Below, piece after piece: positions 1-11,651 of a stretch of 64,000 nt of DNA. The stretch covers positions 75,268 through 139,267 of the forward strand of contig MNCI01011158.1 in assembly GCA_015680685.1 (NCBI GenBank), read 5' to 3'. The stretch is from Gnetum montanum (Eukaryota > Streptophyta > Gnetopsida > Gnetales > Gnetaceae). Position 1 is the first letter of the stretch, and each line of letters opens with the position of its first letter. The notes beneath the pieces were generated by a model. It ran no database searches. It worked only from the letters and a program-made list of their open reading frames with translations, and was not told the origin of the DNA. The translations under genes were made by a program, and so were the position numbers.

Positions 1-534
1 CATTATTTGTTATGAAGAAACATCATCTTTGTTATGGAGCAACACCATTTTGGGAATGGGAAAATGATAATATACCCTCTTAGGTTTTTTTTCCTTAAAC
101 AAGTCCACATTAATGATCTTTCTCCAAATCCAATGCTTCCTTCATGTTCCTATGCTCTAATGTTTTGACTTATCCCTTTGAAATGAGGTTGAATATCGTA
201 ATGTTCCCTTGCTTATTTTGCAAAAAAAATATAGGTAAAAAAATATGTGGAAATTATATTTTGGAAATCAATAAAAGTAGTTGTAGTCCTATCATAAGGG
301 GTATATGGTTGAATGACCTTGTTTGGGATAGAAGGTGTTAATCTTACTTATCAATTTCCTTCTTAGCAATTAACTCCACCAACTTGGTAACTTGAAAGAA
401 CTGGGGCATTGTACCAAATATATTCTAGGGCCTTAGTGAAGAATGATGTTGATTCATTTTCATTAGTCATAGTAGCATGGTTAGTGAATTACGATTCTTG
501 ATTAATACTATGCATTAATATCATTTATTCTTAA
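1..534. repeat. Direct repeat, copy 1 (pairs with 5330-6040)
   Basis: This stretch aligns by eye with 5330-6040 in the same orientation. Shared landmarks are the run TGGGAATGGG, a CCTTC(A/C)ATG...GCTC(C/T)AAT segment, the block around ATAAGGGGTATATG, and a TGAAGAATAATGTTGG-like block near the end. I see no reading frame in it that I recognise. It directly follows (on the minus strand) the truncated RNase H of the chromovirus-like element at 535-3350, so it could be that element's 3' LTR with 5330-6040 as the 5' LTR, but I could not find a primer site to prove that. Confidence 0.55.
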
Positions 535-2110
535 ACTTTGCAAGTACTAGTTCATTGGTTATTTTTTCCTTCAACAAGTCAAAGCTCCTTTGGATTTTAT
601 TATCTCATCTGAAATTCTTATTTTTCTTCAATAAAGCAAACATAGATATAGAAATGCCACTACAATTTTTGTTGAATATTTAATAAAAACTTGCTAAACC
701 AAGGCATGATCTTACCTCCCCAACATTCTTAGGATTTGGCCAATCATTAATTGTCCTCACCTTTGTAGCTTTCATCCAAATTTGGTTTTTAGAAATCACA
801 TGCTCAAAATTTGTAATTTCCCTCTTGAAGATATGACTTATCTTCACATTGATTACCAACTATGCCTTCTTCAATTTAAGATAGATCATTTTTGACTGAT
901 CTAAGTACTATTTCTCATTAGAGATGTACATGAAAATATCATAAAAAAAGATAATACACAACTTACCAATTAATTCTTTCAATAGATCATGCATCAACCT
1001 CATGAATGTTGCAGGTGCATTTGTGAGCCCAAATGGTAATACTAACCACTTGAATAATCCATTTGCTATTTTGAAAGTGGTCTTCCATTGATCACCAAGG
1101 CTGATTCATATTTGATGGTAATTATTCTTTAAATAATTTTTTTGAAAATATCTACATTATTAAGAATATCAAGGATATCATTTATCCTTGTAATAGAAAA
1201 TCTATGCACTATTATCATGTTCACTACCCTAGAATTAATGCATATGCTTCATTTATCACCTTCCTTCTTTGGAACAAGTTATTGGAACTACATAAGGTAA
1301 AATGGATTTCCTTATGAAGCCATTTGTAAGTAACTCCTCTACTTGCCCTTGCAATTCTTCTCATTGATTTAGTGCCATCCAGTATGCTTTTTTCTTTGGA
1401 ATGGTAGGGCCAGGAATAAAATCAATATGATGTTGGACATTTCTCATTGGTAAAAATCCATTCAATTCCTCCTTGAACAGATTGGGAAATTACTCCTGTA
1501 AGCCTAGCACACTTGTAGAAAGTCCAATCTACACATCATCATGATTAGAAGTAACTATTGATACAACAAAAAAATTGAAACTAGCCTCGTCATGTTTCAT
1601 ATTATATTCCCTCTTTCCTATAAGGATTAATGATTTATTAATTGAGTTTTGCTACCTTGTTTAGCTATCATGGGAATCAACTCATGGATTTCATTAGGTC
1701 TATCTATACTACATTCATTTCTTGCTTTATCAAATTGAGCACCAAAATCAAAATTCCATGTTCTACTAAGAATTAAATTAACACAATCAATGGGAAGTAC
1801 ATCATATTTTACAAGATCATGAGAACTCCTAATGTTAAATTTTAAAGGACATTATTTCCTTACCTCTTGAGAGAAATATCTAACAACTAATGCATCTTGT
1901 AGGGTCTAGGATGAATATTATTTGCCAAAAATAATCTAGCAATTATCCTAGAAGAGATAACATGTTATTGGGCTTCCTAATTAATCAAAATATAAATTCA
2001 TTCCCTAGTATGTAAACATCTAGCCCCAATCTAAAATAACAATTTTAGTGTAGGATGGTCTCCTATATTCATATTTTCTATGAATATATTTGAATTTAAT
2101 TCAAAAACTT
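535..2110 (-). pseudogene. Ty3/gypsy chromovirus-like pol: protease tail, RT, start of RNase H
   Basis: Minus-strand reading gives, in order, the end of the protease-linker (about 1850-1730, with DVLPIDCVNLILSRTW, matching the plant gypsy DVLPMDACHLLLGRPW block), the pre-RT segment (about 1440-1310, IPGPTIPKKKAYWMA and QVEELLTNGFIRKS), RT fingers (about 1270-1140) and palm (about 1080-900, with LPFGLTNAPATFMRLMHD), and the first part of RNase H (about 620-535, QRSFDLLKEKITNE). The RT catalytic motif, normally F-F-D-D-I, reads F-F-Y-D-I near 945, so one metal-binding aspartate is lost. Stops and frameshifts are frequent; integrase is missing and the frame ends at the repeat at 1-534. This is clearly a dead element. 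Confidence 0.85.
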
Positions 2111-3350
2111 CCTCCTCTATCTTTGGACCATTAGGATTATCTCTGTGAATAGCTTAGTTTGATGTCTCCTCCACCTCCATGGTTTACCCATCTTTTCGCT
2201 TGGTTGTCTTGTGAAGTGAACATTCCCATTGCATGTATCCTCATTCCCCACACTTTAAGCATTAAATCTTGGATGAGTTGCTTTCTTGATTGTTGTCTTC
2301 CTTAACTTAGTTCTTCTTAGCTTTGCACTTCTCATCATCCTCCTCTGACTTGTCATGGCTATCATTTTTGTCTTTAGATTTGGACTTAGATCTCTTTTCT
2401 AATTTGTATCCCTTATTCTTTTCAATAAGAGTTTATTTTCTCATGTTTTCAAATCTACTTAGTTTCTTTTCTACCTTAAGTACCAAATCATAAGTCTCAT
2501 CAAGACTTTTTGGCTCATAAAATAACAACTCTTATTGATACACCATTTTAAGACCTTCTAAAAATATTGAAGCCTATTCATAATTCTCCTAGTTTAACCT
2601 AGCTTGATGGAATAGATCAAAAAATTTAATTTAAAATTATTTGAAGTCTTTGTCACCTTTCTTTAGGAATTCTAAATTTATTATAGTTTTTAACCTTTGA
2701 TGAGAGTATTTAAATTTTCTTATTAACCTGTATTTCATCAAAATGCAATCTCTAATGGATTGACTATTTTGTCTTTCATAACTTTGGAACTCAATTTTCC
2801 ATCGATTAGAATCCATACCTTCTAATCTAGATTTATCAAGAAGAACCCTTTACTGATTTGGTACCTCTTCTAACTCAATTTTTTTATAGATTCCTTCAAC
2901 CAATTTGGAAAAGCATGGGTGCCATCTACACCATTGAATGTTTTTAACTCAATGTATGGGAATCTAGTAGCATTACAAAATGCCCTATCAAGCCTAGCTT
3001 CATTCTCCTTATTAAGCTTGCTAGAAGAAGAAGTATTTTCCATAGTTGGAGCTCTTAAAATTTTCATATGGGGAATAGGATTCTCTTCCATTGGAATCCT
3101 TGGTCAATGGGTTTATATACTTTCATAGCTGAATTTTCCTTTCTCATCATCCACTCCACCTTTACTAGGCTATCAAAAGTTTTCATTATCATCTGAATAT
3201 AAATGCTCATAATCTTCGTGGATCTAAACATGGCTAGGACCAAGCTTTTCTATTTACCTTTGCATTGATTTCATCCAATTGAGCAACCATCAATTGGAAG
3301 GAAGACTTCATGCTCTCCATGTCTCTATTTAGGGCTTGAACCTATTTCTT
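2111..3350 (-). pseudogene. Ty3/gypsy gag (chromovirus-like)
   Basis: Read on the minus strand, an open segment (3091-2870) carries FPYIELKTFNGVDGTHAFPNW, the usual gypsy gag pattern of an aromatic-Gly-Asp block followed by a conserved Trp. It continues through a helical stretch ending in LDETYDLVLKVEKKLSRFE, then a Lys/Ser/Asp-rich basic linker (about 2420-2320) and a damaged CCHC zinc knuckle near 2270-2230 (C-x2-C, with the histidine read as Gln). It lies directly 5' of the protease/RT reading at 535-2110, the normal gag-pol order. The N-terminus runs into an assembly gap at 3351. Several in-frame stops show it is not functional. Confidence 0.75.
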
Positions 3351-4207
3351 NNNNNNNNNNNNNNNNNNNNNNNNNNNNNNNNNNNNNNNNNNNNNNNNNN
3401 NNNNNNNNNNNNNNNNNNNNNNNNNNNNNNNNNNNNNNNNNNNNNNNNNNNNNNNNNNNNNNNNNNNNNNNNNNNNNNNNNNNNNNNNNNNNNNNNNNNN
3501 NNNNNNNNNNNNNNNNNNNNNNNNNNNNNNNNNNNNNNNNNNNNNNNNNNNNNNNNNNNNNNNNNNNNNNNNNNNNNNNNNNNNNNNNNNNNNNNNNNNN
3601 NNNNNNNNNNNNNNNNNNNNNNNNNNNNNNNNNNNNNNNNNNNNNNNNNNNNNNNNNNNNNNNNNNNNNNNNNNNNNNNNNNNNNNNNNNNNNNNNNNNN
3701 NNNNNNNNNNNNNNNNNNNNNNNNNNNNNNNNNNNNNNNNNNNNNNNNNNNNNNNNNNNNNNNNNNNNNNNNNNNNNNNNNNNNNNNNNNNNNNNNNNNN
3801 NNNNNNNNNNNNNNNNNNNNNNNNNNNNNNNNNNNNNNNNNNNNNNNNNNNNNNNNNNNNNNNNNNNNNNNNNNNNNNNNNNNNNNNNNNNNNNNNNNNN
3901 NNNNNNNNNNNNNNNNNNNNNNNNNNNNNNNNNNNNNNNNNNNNNNNNNNNNNNNNNNNNNNNNNNNNNNNNNNNNNNNNNNNNNNNNNNNNNNNNNNNN
4001 NNNNNNNNNNNNNNNNNNNNNNNNNNNNNNNNNNNNNNNNNNNNNNNNNNNNNNNNNNNNNNNNNNNNNNNNNNNNNNNNNNNNNNNNNNNNNNNNNNNN
4101 NNNNNNNNNNNNNNNNNNNNNNNNNNNNNNNNNNNNNNNNNNNNNNNNNNNNNNNNNNNNNNNNNNNNNNNNNNNNNNNNNNNNNNNNNNNNNNNNNNNN
4201 NNNNNNN
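3351..4207. other. Assembly gap (857 N)
   Basis: Only N. Any open frame across it has no meaning. It hides the gag start, and possibly the primer site and 5' LTR end, of the minus-strand element at 535-3350. Confidence 0.99.
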
Positions 4208-5329
4208 TATTAAATTTGAAAATTTATACCTCTTAAGGATTATGTAACAACCTAGAGAAACCCACATAAATGCCCTCAAGCATGTGTTGATGTATGTAAA
4301 AGTTGCTAGTGACTTTTGCATCATTGTGAATGATAATGAAAAATTCCATGCCTTTAGAGATGTGAATTAGAAACTTAATCTTGAAGATAGGATTCAAAAT
4401 CTAGAGCATCATCTTTTAATGTCAAAATATTATATATTAGAGAAACAATAAGAAAAAATTAATGACACTTTCATCTTGTAAGATTAAATTCATTATAAAG
4501 GTAGATTATGTATAACATATTTTATAGTTCATGAAACTCTTTTCTTAATTAGGCTTTAAAATCAAGTTATCCATTAAGGTTATAGTGGATAATTCTTTAG
4601 AAATTGAATTATCAAAAAATATTTCATTAAGTTTGAAGTGAACAAGTGCAAAATATTGTTTAAGTTTCTGTTGACCATTGAATAATTGAATAAACTCCTA
4701 ACCAAGCCAGTGTAGGCATTTTGCATTTCTCATATTCTAAGACTATTTCCCATAGAAAAGGTTGAAAAAGAAGTAAGCAATCCAAAAATCTCAAACTTTA
4801 TGATTCTCATTATGACATCTCATCCCTAGATGTTATGGAAAACATCAAATATGTGTTATATTCAACATTATGGATAAGGAAAATAATGTGGAAAATGTCA
4901 AATATGCTTAACATTCAATATTATGCATAAATAAAATAACAAGAAAAATCCAGAAGGAAAATAAAAGAATGCTTTATTGATATGGAATAATATATTTAAA
5001 TCATGTTATAAGGGTTCCTTAATGTTGTCTTCCTTTGGCATATATCACTTAAATGTTATCTAGCATTGCGACCATGATTCGGCTTGCAACTAGCTAGAAA
5101 GGATTACTAGTCCTCTTCCTATCTTGCTTCACTAGGCACCTATTACTTGCCTTTTCCAACTCCAAAAATCCATGCTAATACAACATCTAATGCCTAGGTA
5201 TAAATACCTTAGGTAAAATACCAAAATATCACTTCAAGATACATGCCCATTATTACATTGCATCCTTTTGGATCTTTATTACAATTTGCTCTTTTGGATA
5301 TTATTACAATAATCACAACATTAGTTACA
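4208..5329. other. AT-rich stretch without a recognised gene
   Basis: No coding signature was found on either strand. By position it could be the 5' untranslated part of the minus-strand gypsy element. It contains TGTAACAACC near 4243, a form common at plant gypsy LTR starts, but without a partner this cannot be assigned. A small tandem duplication is listed separately. Confidence 0.5.
4834..4930. repeat. 54-nt-period tandem duplication
   Basis: Two copies of a roughly 43-nt sequence beginning ATGGAAAACATCAAATATG and GTGGAAAATGTCAAATATG lie 54 nt apart. It is a local duplication of unknown meaning. Confidence 0.7.
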
Positions 5330-6040
5330 AAGAGACATCATTTTCATTATGTAGTGATAATAATTGGGAATGGGGACATTAGATTCTACCTCATTTTTTA
5401 ATCTCTAATTTTCCTTCCATGCTTATATGCTCCAATATTTTGATTTCTTGTTTTGACTTGAGGTTGAATATTCTAATGATCTTTTGCTTATTCTACAAAT
5501 AAAATATAATTGATAAGAATATATGGTAATTTAAATATCATTTTATCAATACTTAACTCATTTTCTAAGATAATCATAGGAGGTGAATTAAAGGTTTACC
5601 AACCACCAATCACTAATTCCAATCAGGGTTACACAAAGTGCAACTCATATCTAGTTATCCAAGTAAAGGTAGGGCAAATCCTTATTCCCAACTTTCATTA
5701 CCCTAGATATTTTACATACCTAATTAAAATTTAAATTAAATAATAAAAAAATTATGAAGATCATAAATAAAATTAAGGTTAAGATACTCCATAATCTTGA
5801 CCAACCTTGAGAATTAATGAATATTATTGTAGTTCTACCATAAGGGGTATATGATTAGATGACCATGTATGGGATGGTAAGGCTTAATCTTGCTTCTAAA
5901 CTTTTTCCTTTGAAATTAATTCTATCAACTTGATGACTTTGAAGGACTGAGCATCATACCACATATAATTTAGGGTCTCTATGAAGAATAATGTTGGCTT
6001 ATCTTCATTAGTCCTATAACATTGGTTATGAATTAATAAG
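5330..6040. repeat. Direct repeat, copy 2 (pairs with 1-534)
   Basis: Same-orientation counterpart of 1-534, with the landmarks TGGGAATGGGG (about 5368), CCTTCCATGCTTATATGCTCC (about 5411), ATAAGGGGTATATGATT (about 5838) and TGAAGAATAATGTTGGC (about 5982). The two copies are clearly homologous but heavily diverged. They flank the minus-strand gag-pol at 535-3350 and could be its LTRs. Confidence 0.55.
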
Positions 6041-7689
6041 TACTACTTTCAACTTTGACATTGAGAACTTCATAGAGGATGAATGAAACTCATTGATATT
6101 GGTATGACTTAGGAATAAATTATTCTTCAAGATTTCATTTATTTGATTAATCAAGTATTCCACTTAAAAAGATCTAACATATGAACATGTTGATTTGACA
6201 ATTAAATAGATGTTTATCATATGTACACATCTTCTTGATAATTGGAATTTACTATCAATGCCAAGGCTCTATAGCTTCTCTAGAATCTTAACTATTCTTT
6301 CTTATCCATGATTTGAAGTTCTAAAATTTCAAAGATCATATCTTATTCATTCTTGTTCTTGGATTCTATCCTTGGATATTTTTCTTCATGGTTATCACAC
6401 ATCTTGTCAAGACAAAATTATGATTCTCCATAATATTCCATGTAACTGTCCTAATGCTTTGCATGGTCTAGACATTTGATCTTGTTACAAACTAAATTGG
6501 TATGCAACTTCTTAATCATTTGATTCACCAACTAATTTTCTAATTGCTCATTTCTTGGGTTAGTAACAACTACCTATATTACTTAGACTCTTAACAACCT
6601 TTCTACCCTTCTTAGAACATTGACTTCAACAATGTAACCAATGACACACTAGGGGTTAGTGATCTAAGACTAACTATTAGCATAGGCTAAGAATTTAATT
6701 GTAAGGCCAAAGATGGTCCAAGAGATTAGATCTATTAATCCTAAAAATTAAATTGTTAGGCATAGTTAGTCATTCTAAGTTATGGCCTCCTAAGACTAAA
6801 ATGTGTTAGAAATGGACATTGTATGCTCAAGTTATGATAAAATTAAGTCTTCAAAAGTATTGAGGGATCATGTTGGGGAAGAAGGAGAAACTAAATTTTG
6901 AAGATCTTTGAGGTAGAGCTAGATTCAATATTGCATGTAAAAGGTCAAAATCTATAAGAAACAACTCTTCATTCATTGAAAAAGACTTAAGGAATTAGAA
7001 GTTATGCCTTTGGAAGTCCAAAATATTAGGCATATAAAATGAGACTTTCCAAGAGGTCATCCATCCTAGTACTACTCCAGGATAAGCATGCTTAATTAAA
7101 AATTTTTTATTCTAATTTCTAACAATATATCAAATTCATTTTTTTGAATTTTATTTACATTTACATATTTAAATTTCCCCACTAGATTCTAGTGCTAATA
7201 GTGTCTATTTACTTAGGTAGGTAGGATTTTCTAGTGCCAGTAGTATCTGTGGTCACTATGAACTATTGAAAATCCCAAAGGATGTTTTGGCATTTTCATA
7301 GGTGAAGGCATAGGGTAGGTGGAGCGTAAGTGATGATGGCAGGCATGGCGACAATTGTAGACATGGTAGCATTAGGTAGAATAACAACAACAAAGGCATG
7401 CATGGAAATAATGATAGAGGTAGGTAGAGCATGTAGGCATAGCAATAGCATGAATTTATGAGAATGAATTGATAAAGAAAGGATGGTAGGCAAGCATGAT
7501 GTGACATGATAGTGGTCTAGCCAATGCCATGGCTAGGCTAGCTATGACGTAGCAGCCTTGTAGTGCCATGGCTAGTTGGCTACAATGCAAGCTTGCATTA
7601 GGCCTCAACCCAAAATAGTTTTTTATTTATTTTTATTAATATGTCTATATAAAAAAGAAGGTAGTAATTATTTGATGAATATAAACTTG
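6041..7689. other. Degenerate repeat DNA, nothing recognised
   Basis: No domain was found on either strand. The segment 7256-7500 is purine-rich and can be read on the plus strand as a Gly/Arg/Asn-rich peptide with many stops, as in a decayed Copia gag tail, but there is no zinc knuckle to support that. Confidence 0.4.
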
Positions 7690-7772
7690 AGTTGTTGGTT
7701 ATTGAGGCATGGTTTAATAATTACATTTCATGAAGATAAAGTCTTAGCTTCGATTCTAATCTAAAATTTTTG
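7690..7772 (+). mobile_element. Possible tRNA-derived SINE head (weak)
   Basis: TGGTTATTGAGGC (about 7697) resembles a polymerase III A box and TTCGATTCTAA (about 7748) a B box, about 50 nt apart, which is tRNA-like spacing. No target duplication or clear tail was found. The match may be chance in AT-rich DNA. Confidence 0.25.
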
Positions 7773-7952
7773 ATATTAACTAAAATTTTTTCTCTACTTC
7801 ATGGATTTTATTCCAATCAAAAATTTTTAACGTGAACTATATGTTTTTTTGCTTAATGCTAAGGAGAGGGGTAGTTTGCCCATCATGGGACTAGATGTGT
7901 ATAATAGATTCTTGATTTATTTTGTGCAGGCATCATTGGCATAATTTGGATA

Positions 7953-8433
7953 TGAGTAAAGTGAAGGTAATTTCCATTCACATAAGCTTAGGTATTATCA
8001 TCTCATTGATTACTAGTACTATCTTTTTGTAATCATATGGTTACAATAGTTATGTTGTAATATACTACAGTATTGGGTATTTAACTCTAGATATTTGTAA
8101 TGTAGTCAATGCAAATTGTTATCCATCTCCAATCATTTTATTATTGTTAATTTTTAGTTTACATACAATTAATAGTACCTTTAGATGTCCATCCCATACT
8201 ATAAATATGATTACAAAAGAGCCTTGAAGGTAGTGTATATTTGGCTTCTATTCTTGTGCTATCTTCTTTTCCATTCTTTGATGTTCATTGTGATTGAGAA
8301 ATTCTCTCTAAGTTGATAAAGATCTAGAAGAATCTTTCTTGTTGGGATTTTTCTTATTTTTCCCTAGGATATATTCTTGTATATTTCTATCAATTTATTT
8401 TTTATTATTAGCATAGATGATCTAAAAATTGCA
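7953..8433 (+). repeat. Copia 5' LTR
   Basis: Starts TGAGTAAAGTG and ends TTGCA just before the primer site. It aligns over its whole length with 11182-11651, including the blocks ATTATCATCTCATTGATTAC, GGTTACAATAGTTATGTT and GATTGAGAAATTCTCT. TATAAATATG (about 8200) is a candidate TATA element. Confidence 0.87.
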
Positions 8434-8435
8434 AT

Positions 8436-8447
8436 TGGTATTAGAGT
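8436..8447 (+). promoter_or_regulatory. Copia primer-binding site, tRNA-iMet type
   Basis: TGGTATTAGAGT lies 2 nt after the LTR end. The plant Copia consensus complementary to initiator tRNA-Met is TGGTATCAGAGC; both differences are C-to-T. Confidence 0.85.
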
Positions 8448-8984
8448 GAGGTTGTTCTCATTGTTATGAGTTATTTGTTGAGTTCTCCTCATAGTGGTTA
8501 CTTTACTAGGTTCTACATATGTTAATTTTTTTTCCAAGGGTTTTTACTTCTAGTAATATGATTTTTTATTGAATGCTGGTTCTTTTTTCTTTGTTTTCTA
8601 ATTTTAGGTAAAAGGAAAATCTACAGGATCTTTAACAAGTAGCTACTAAATCCAACTTTGCACCTAACAAGTAATTAAATTGGAAGGTCCTCATTAGGAA
8701 ATTAGAAAGTGGTGGAATCTTCTTTAATTTCTGTTGATTGTGTAATGTTTCTAAAATCTATGAAATATGTTATATGTCAAAATGTAATCCCTTCTCTTTG
8801 TTAAGAGGAAGATTTGTGTAGTGTGTCTTAGGGTTGATGGCATTGAACAAGTTTCTTAGGGTTGATGACATTAAGAGAATTTTCTGATGCATTGATTTTG
8901 GTCCAAAGTTAGGATCTATGGTGAAAAACTAAAAATCCAATTCAAGGATAAAACTCCTGAAAAGATGTATATTGTATTTACTGA

Positions 8985-9585
8985 TCTTAATAAAAATTCA
9001 AAGGGTCATCCTCCCTTAGCAAGAGACATTACTTTTGACCAACAAGATAGTGTGAATGATATATAAGAAATAAGTACAAGAGAAGGTTTAAATGAAGAAG
9101 AAGAAATAGAGTATTAATAAGATGCTTGATCATGACCCTCAAGATAGTCTGGTCATATAAAAAAATTACTTACTTATGATGAAGCATGTATATCTCTTTA
9201 TCATAGAAAGTGGATGATGAAAAGTCCTCTATTCATAAGAATAATACATGGGAATTGGTTAAAGTACTATATGATATAAAGCCAATTTGATGTAAGTGTG
9301 TATTCAAAATTAACAATGGTGACTGGTGTAAAGCACACCTTATTGCTAGGGTTATTCCCAAAAGAATGGAATTTATTATGATGAAATATTCCCTTGGTAA
9401 ACTTAACATCCCTTAGATCATTGCTATAAATGCATTGGCTTATGATTTGAAATAAATGGATGTGAAAAAAAGTTTTCTTTCTCAATAGTATTGTTGAGAA
9501 GATATTGAAATAAAAAAAATATAGCATATTGTTGATAAAATGTGCACTAAAGGTGTGGAATAAAACCTTTATTAACTGCATGTTA
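8985..9585 (+). pseudogene. Copia pol: integrase-RT linker and N-terminal RT
   Basis: The acidic linker (about 9050-9110) leads to a segment reading KLLTYDEACISL (about 9163) and then the classic Copia RT entry: NNTWELVK (about 9240), DIKPI-CK-VFKI (about 9278-9310), KAHLIAR (about 9330) and, further on, LAYDLK-MDVKKSFLS (about 9435-9482). The Copia family reads ALLAIAAHYDLEIHQMDVKTAFLNG at this place. The reading stops about 9585, where the tandem repeat at 9617 begins, so fingers and palm are separated from the rest of RT. Several stops and frame changes make it non-functional. Confidence 0.85.
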
Positions 9586-9616
9586 AGTCTTGAATTTATT
9601 ATGAAGGACTATTAAG

Positions 9617-10128
9617 AGTCTTAGCTTTAGCTTGTGGGACTTGTATATTAAGAGTTATGGCTTTAGCTTGTTAGACATGTATATCAAGAGTCTTGGAATA
9701 AGCTTGGAGGACTCATATATGAATGTGAAAAGTTAGGCTTGGAAACCTTGTATATCAAAGGTTTTGGCAAAAGCTTTAAAGACTTCTTTGTATGTCAAGT
9801 GTCCTGGCAGAATTTTGGAGGACTTGTTTTGTATGTTTGGAGTCTTGGATTTAGCCTATGGGACTTGTATATCAAGAGTCATGGCTTTAGCTTATTAGAT
9901 TTGTATATCAAGAGTCTTGGCACAAGCCTGGAGGACTCTAATATGAATGTTAAAAGCTAAGCTTAGAAGCCTTGTATATCAAAGGTTTTTGGAAAAATCT
10001 TAAAAGACTTGAATGTATGTCAAGAATTCTGGTATAAGCTTGAAGGACTTGTTTTTGTATGTTTAAAAGACACATATATATTGAAAGTATTGGCTCAATG
10101 CTTGGAGAACTTGTATATTTAGAGTACA
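9617..10128 (+). repeat. Higher-order tandem repeat (about 37-nt monomers, 224-nt unit) inside Copia RT
   Basis: Monomers of about 37 nt follow the pattern AGTCTTGGCTTTAGCTTG, GGAGGACTTGTATATCAAG. Six monomers form a 224-nt unit (9617-9840) that is repeated (9841-10064) with the monomers in the same order: the GGGACTTGTATAT monomer, the TTAGA monomer, the CATATATGAATG monomer, the GCCTTGTATATCAAAGG monomer and so on. A partial third unit runs to about 10128. Adjacent monomers differ more than corresponding monomers of the two units, which is the signature of higher-order organisation. The open frame at 9739-9960 is a by-product of the repeat. Confidence 0.85.
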
Positions 10129-10149
10129 AATGGAAAACATCATTGTACT

Positions 10150-11125
10150 ACTATATGTAACATACATGTAATTAAAACAAATAGTGATATACATGAAATT
10201 GAGAAGTTAAATATTTTTTTTAAAATTTAAGATTAGGAAAATTATTGGTGCTACATAAAAGAAATTTGGACATGAAAATTTGATGAAATAGGATTTTTCT
10301 TGGAAAATTTGCATATGTTAAAAAATTTTAATATGCAAGATTGCATGTTGAATTACAAGCTAGTAACTACATCCTATGAAACTAAAATAAAAATTTTAGT
10401 TGAATAATGCCCAAAGGAATAAAAATGTTTATGGTGAAATTTCCATGAGTTTATGATAAACATTCAATATGCTAATATTGTTGACACTTTGATGTATGTA
10501 ATTGTCACTACTAGACCTAATATTGCATACATTATTAGGAAATTTACCAGGTATATGTCTAATCTAGGGACACAACATTGGATTGCTGTAAAATGAGGTT
10601 TTTCTGGTACTTTAATGGTACTATGAACTTTGGTATTTATTATCAAAGTGATTCATACATTCTACATGGCTATGTAGATGCTAACTAGGGTGGGGATTTA
10701 GACAACAAAAAATTAACTAGTTGATATGTATTTAATATCTATGGTGGTGTTTTCTCTTGGAAAATCCAATTGTAGTATTGTGTAGTTTAGTCTACTACTA
10801 AAGTAGAATATGTTGTCACAAACCTTGCTAGTTGGAAAGAAACATAGCTTCAAATAACTAGTGATTTAACTAGAGATTTATAAAAAGATTGTGAGAATTA
10901 TCTGTGATAAATAAAGTGCAATTTATATATTCATGAATCCCACTTTCCATAGTAGGATGAAGCATATAGAAATATAGTTTCACTATATTTGAAGGCAAAT
11001 AAATGAACAAAGGATTCTTCTTGAAAAAATGAAGACAGAAAAGAATCCTACTAATATGATGACAAAATAATTATTTGGTGAAAACATTTTATGCTATTAA
11101 TAAGCTATTGGTACCATGAAAGGTG
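10150..11125 (+). pseudogene. Copia pol: C-terminal RT and RNase H
   Basis: Reading resumes with IHEIEKL (about 10192), then VTTRPNIAYIIRKFTRYMSN (about 10503-10562), the Copia CTRPDI...VSRFMSNPG block, with GTQHWIAVK after it. RNase H follows: about 10790-10830 corresponds to the SSTKAEYVA block, and the C-terminal block MKHIEI-FHYI (about 10959-10990) then LLEKMKTEKNPTNMMTK (about 11020-11070) corresponds to the family's TKHIDIRYHFIR and the NPADMLTK tail. There are many stops and some frame changes. It ends about 60 nt before the polypurine tract, as expected of an intact 3' end. Confidence 0.88.
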
Positions 11126-11166
11126 ATACCATGTAAGGTTTAGATCAAGCTTCACAACTTTTCCTT

Positions 11167-11181
11167 TAAGAGGAAGAATTT
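11167..11181 (+). promoter_or_regulatory. Copia polypurine tract
   Basis: TAAGAGGAAGAATTT directly abuts the 3' LTR start, the position where plus-strand DNA synthesis is primed. Confidence 0.75.
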
Positions 11182-11651
11182 TGAGTAAAGTGAAGGAAAC
11201 TACAATTCACATAAGCTCAAATATTATCATCTCATTGATTACAAGCACTACCTTTTTGTAATTCTATGGTTACAATAGTTATGTTATAATATATTGTAGT
11301 ATTGGGTATTTAACTGTAGATATTTTTAATGTAGTTAATGTAAACTTTTGTTCATCTCTAGTTATGTTATTATTTTTAATGTCTAGTTTACATCTGATTA
11401 ATAGTACCTTTGGATGTTCATCACATACTATAAATATGATTACAAAGAAGCCTTAAAGGTAGTGTATGTTTGGCTTTCATCCCTTTGCTATTGTCTTTTT
11501 AATTCTCTACTGTTCACTGTGATTGAGAAATTCTCTTTGAGTTGATAAGGGTCTAGGAGCCTATTTCTTTCTGGGATTTTTTTTCCATAGGATAGATTCA
11601 TATATTTTCTATTAATTTTTTTTATTATTACAACAAAAAATCTAAAAATCA
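11182..11651 (+). repeat. Copia 3' LTR
   Basis: Starts TGAGTAAAGTGAAGG and ends TCTAAAAATCA, pairing with 7953-8433. Divergence between the two is substantial by eye, so the insertion is old. Confidence 0.87.

Larger units (their letters stand above)
7953..11651 (+). mobile_element. Ty1/copia element, internally deleted
   Basis: Two similar terminal repeats (7953-8433 and 11182-11651) start TGAGTAAAGTGAAGG and end in CA. They enclose a primer site, Copia reverse transcriptase and RNase H remnants, and a polypurine tract. The internal part is only about 2.75 kb, against about 4 kb or more in a full Copia, because gag, protease and integrase are largely gone. A 0.5-kb tandem repeat sits between the N-terminal RT and the C-terminal RT/RNase H segments. 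I could not identify a clean target-site duplication: flanks are TTTGGATA on the left and CTTTGGCTA on the right. Confidence 0.85.

Noticed and set aside
1-534. Chromodomain or integrase C-terminus of the minus-strand gypsy
   Set aside because: Minus-strand reading shows no integrase or chromodomain motif, and the stretch is repeated at 5330-6040 away from pol.
3329-4324. Long open frames across the N gap (both strands, also 38725-39290)
   Set aside because: They consist almost only of unknown residues from N; no information.
7256-7507. Copia gag tail or Gly-rich RNA-binding protein
   Set aside because: A Gly/Arg/Asn-rich plus-strand reading exists but has many stops and no CCHC knuckle; the minus-strand frames are low-complexity Leu-rich.
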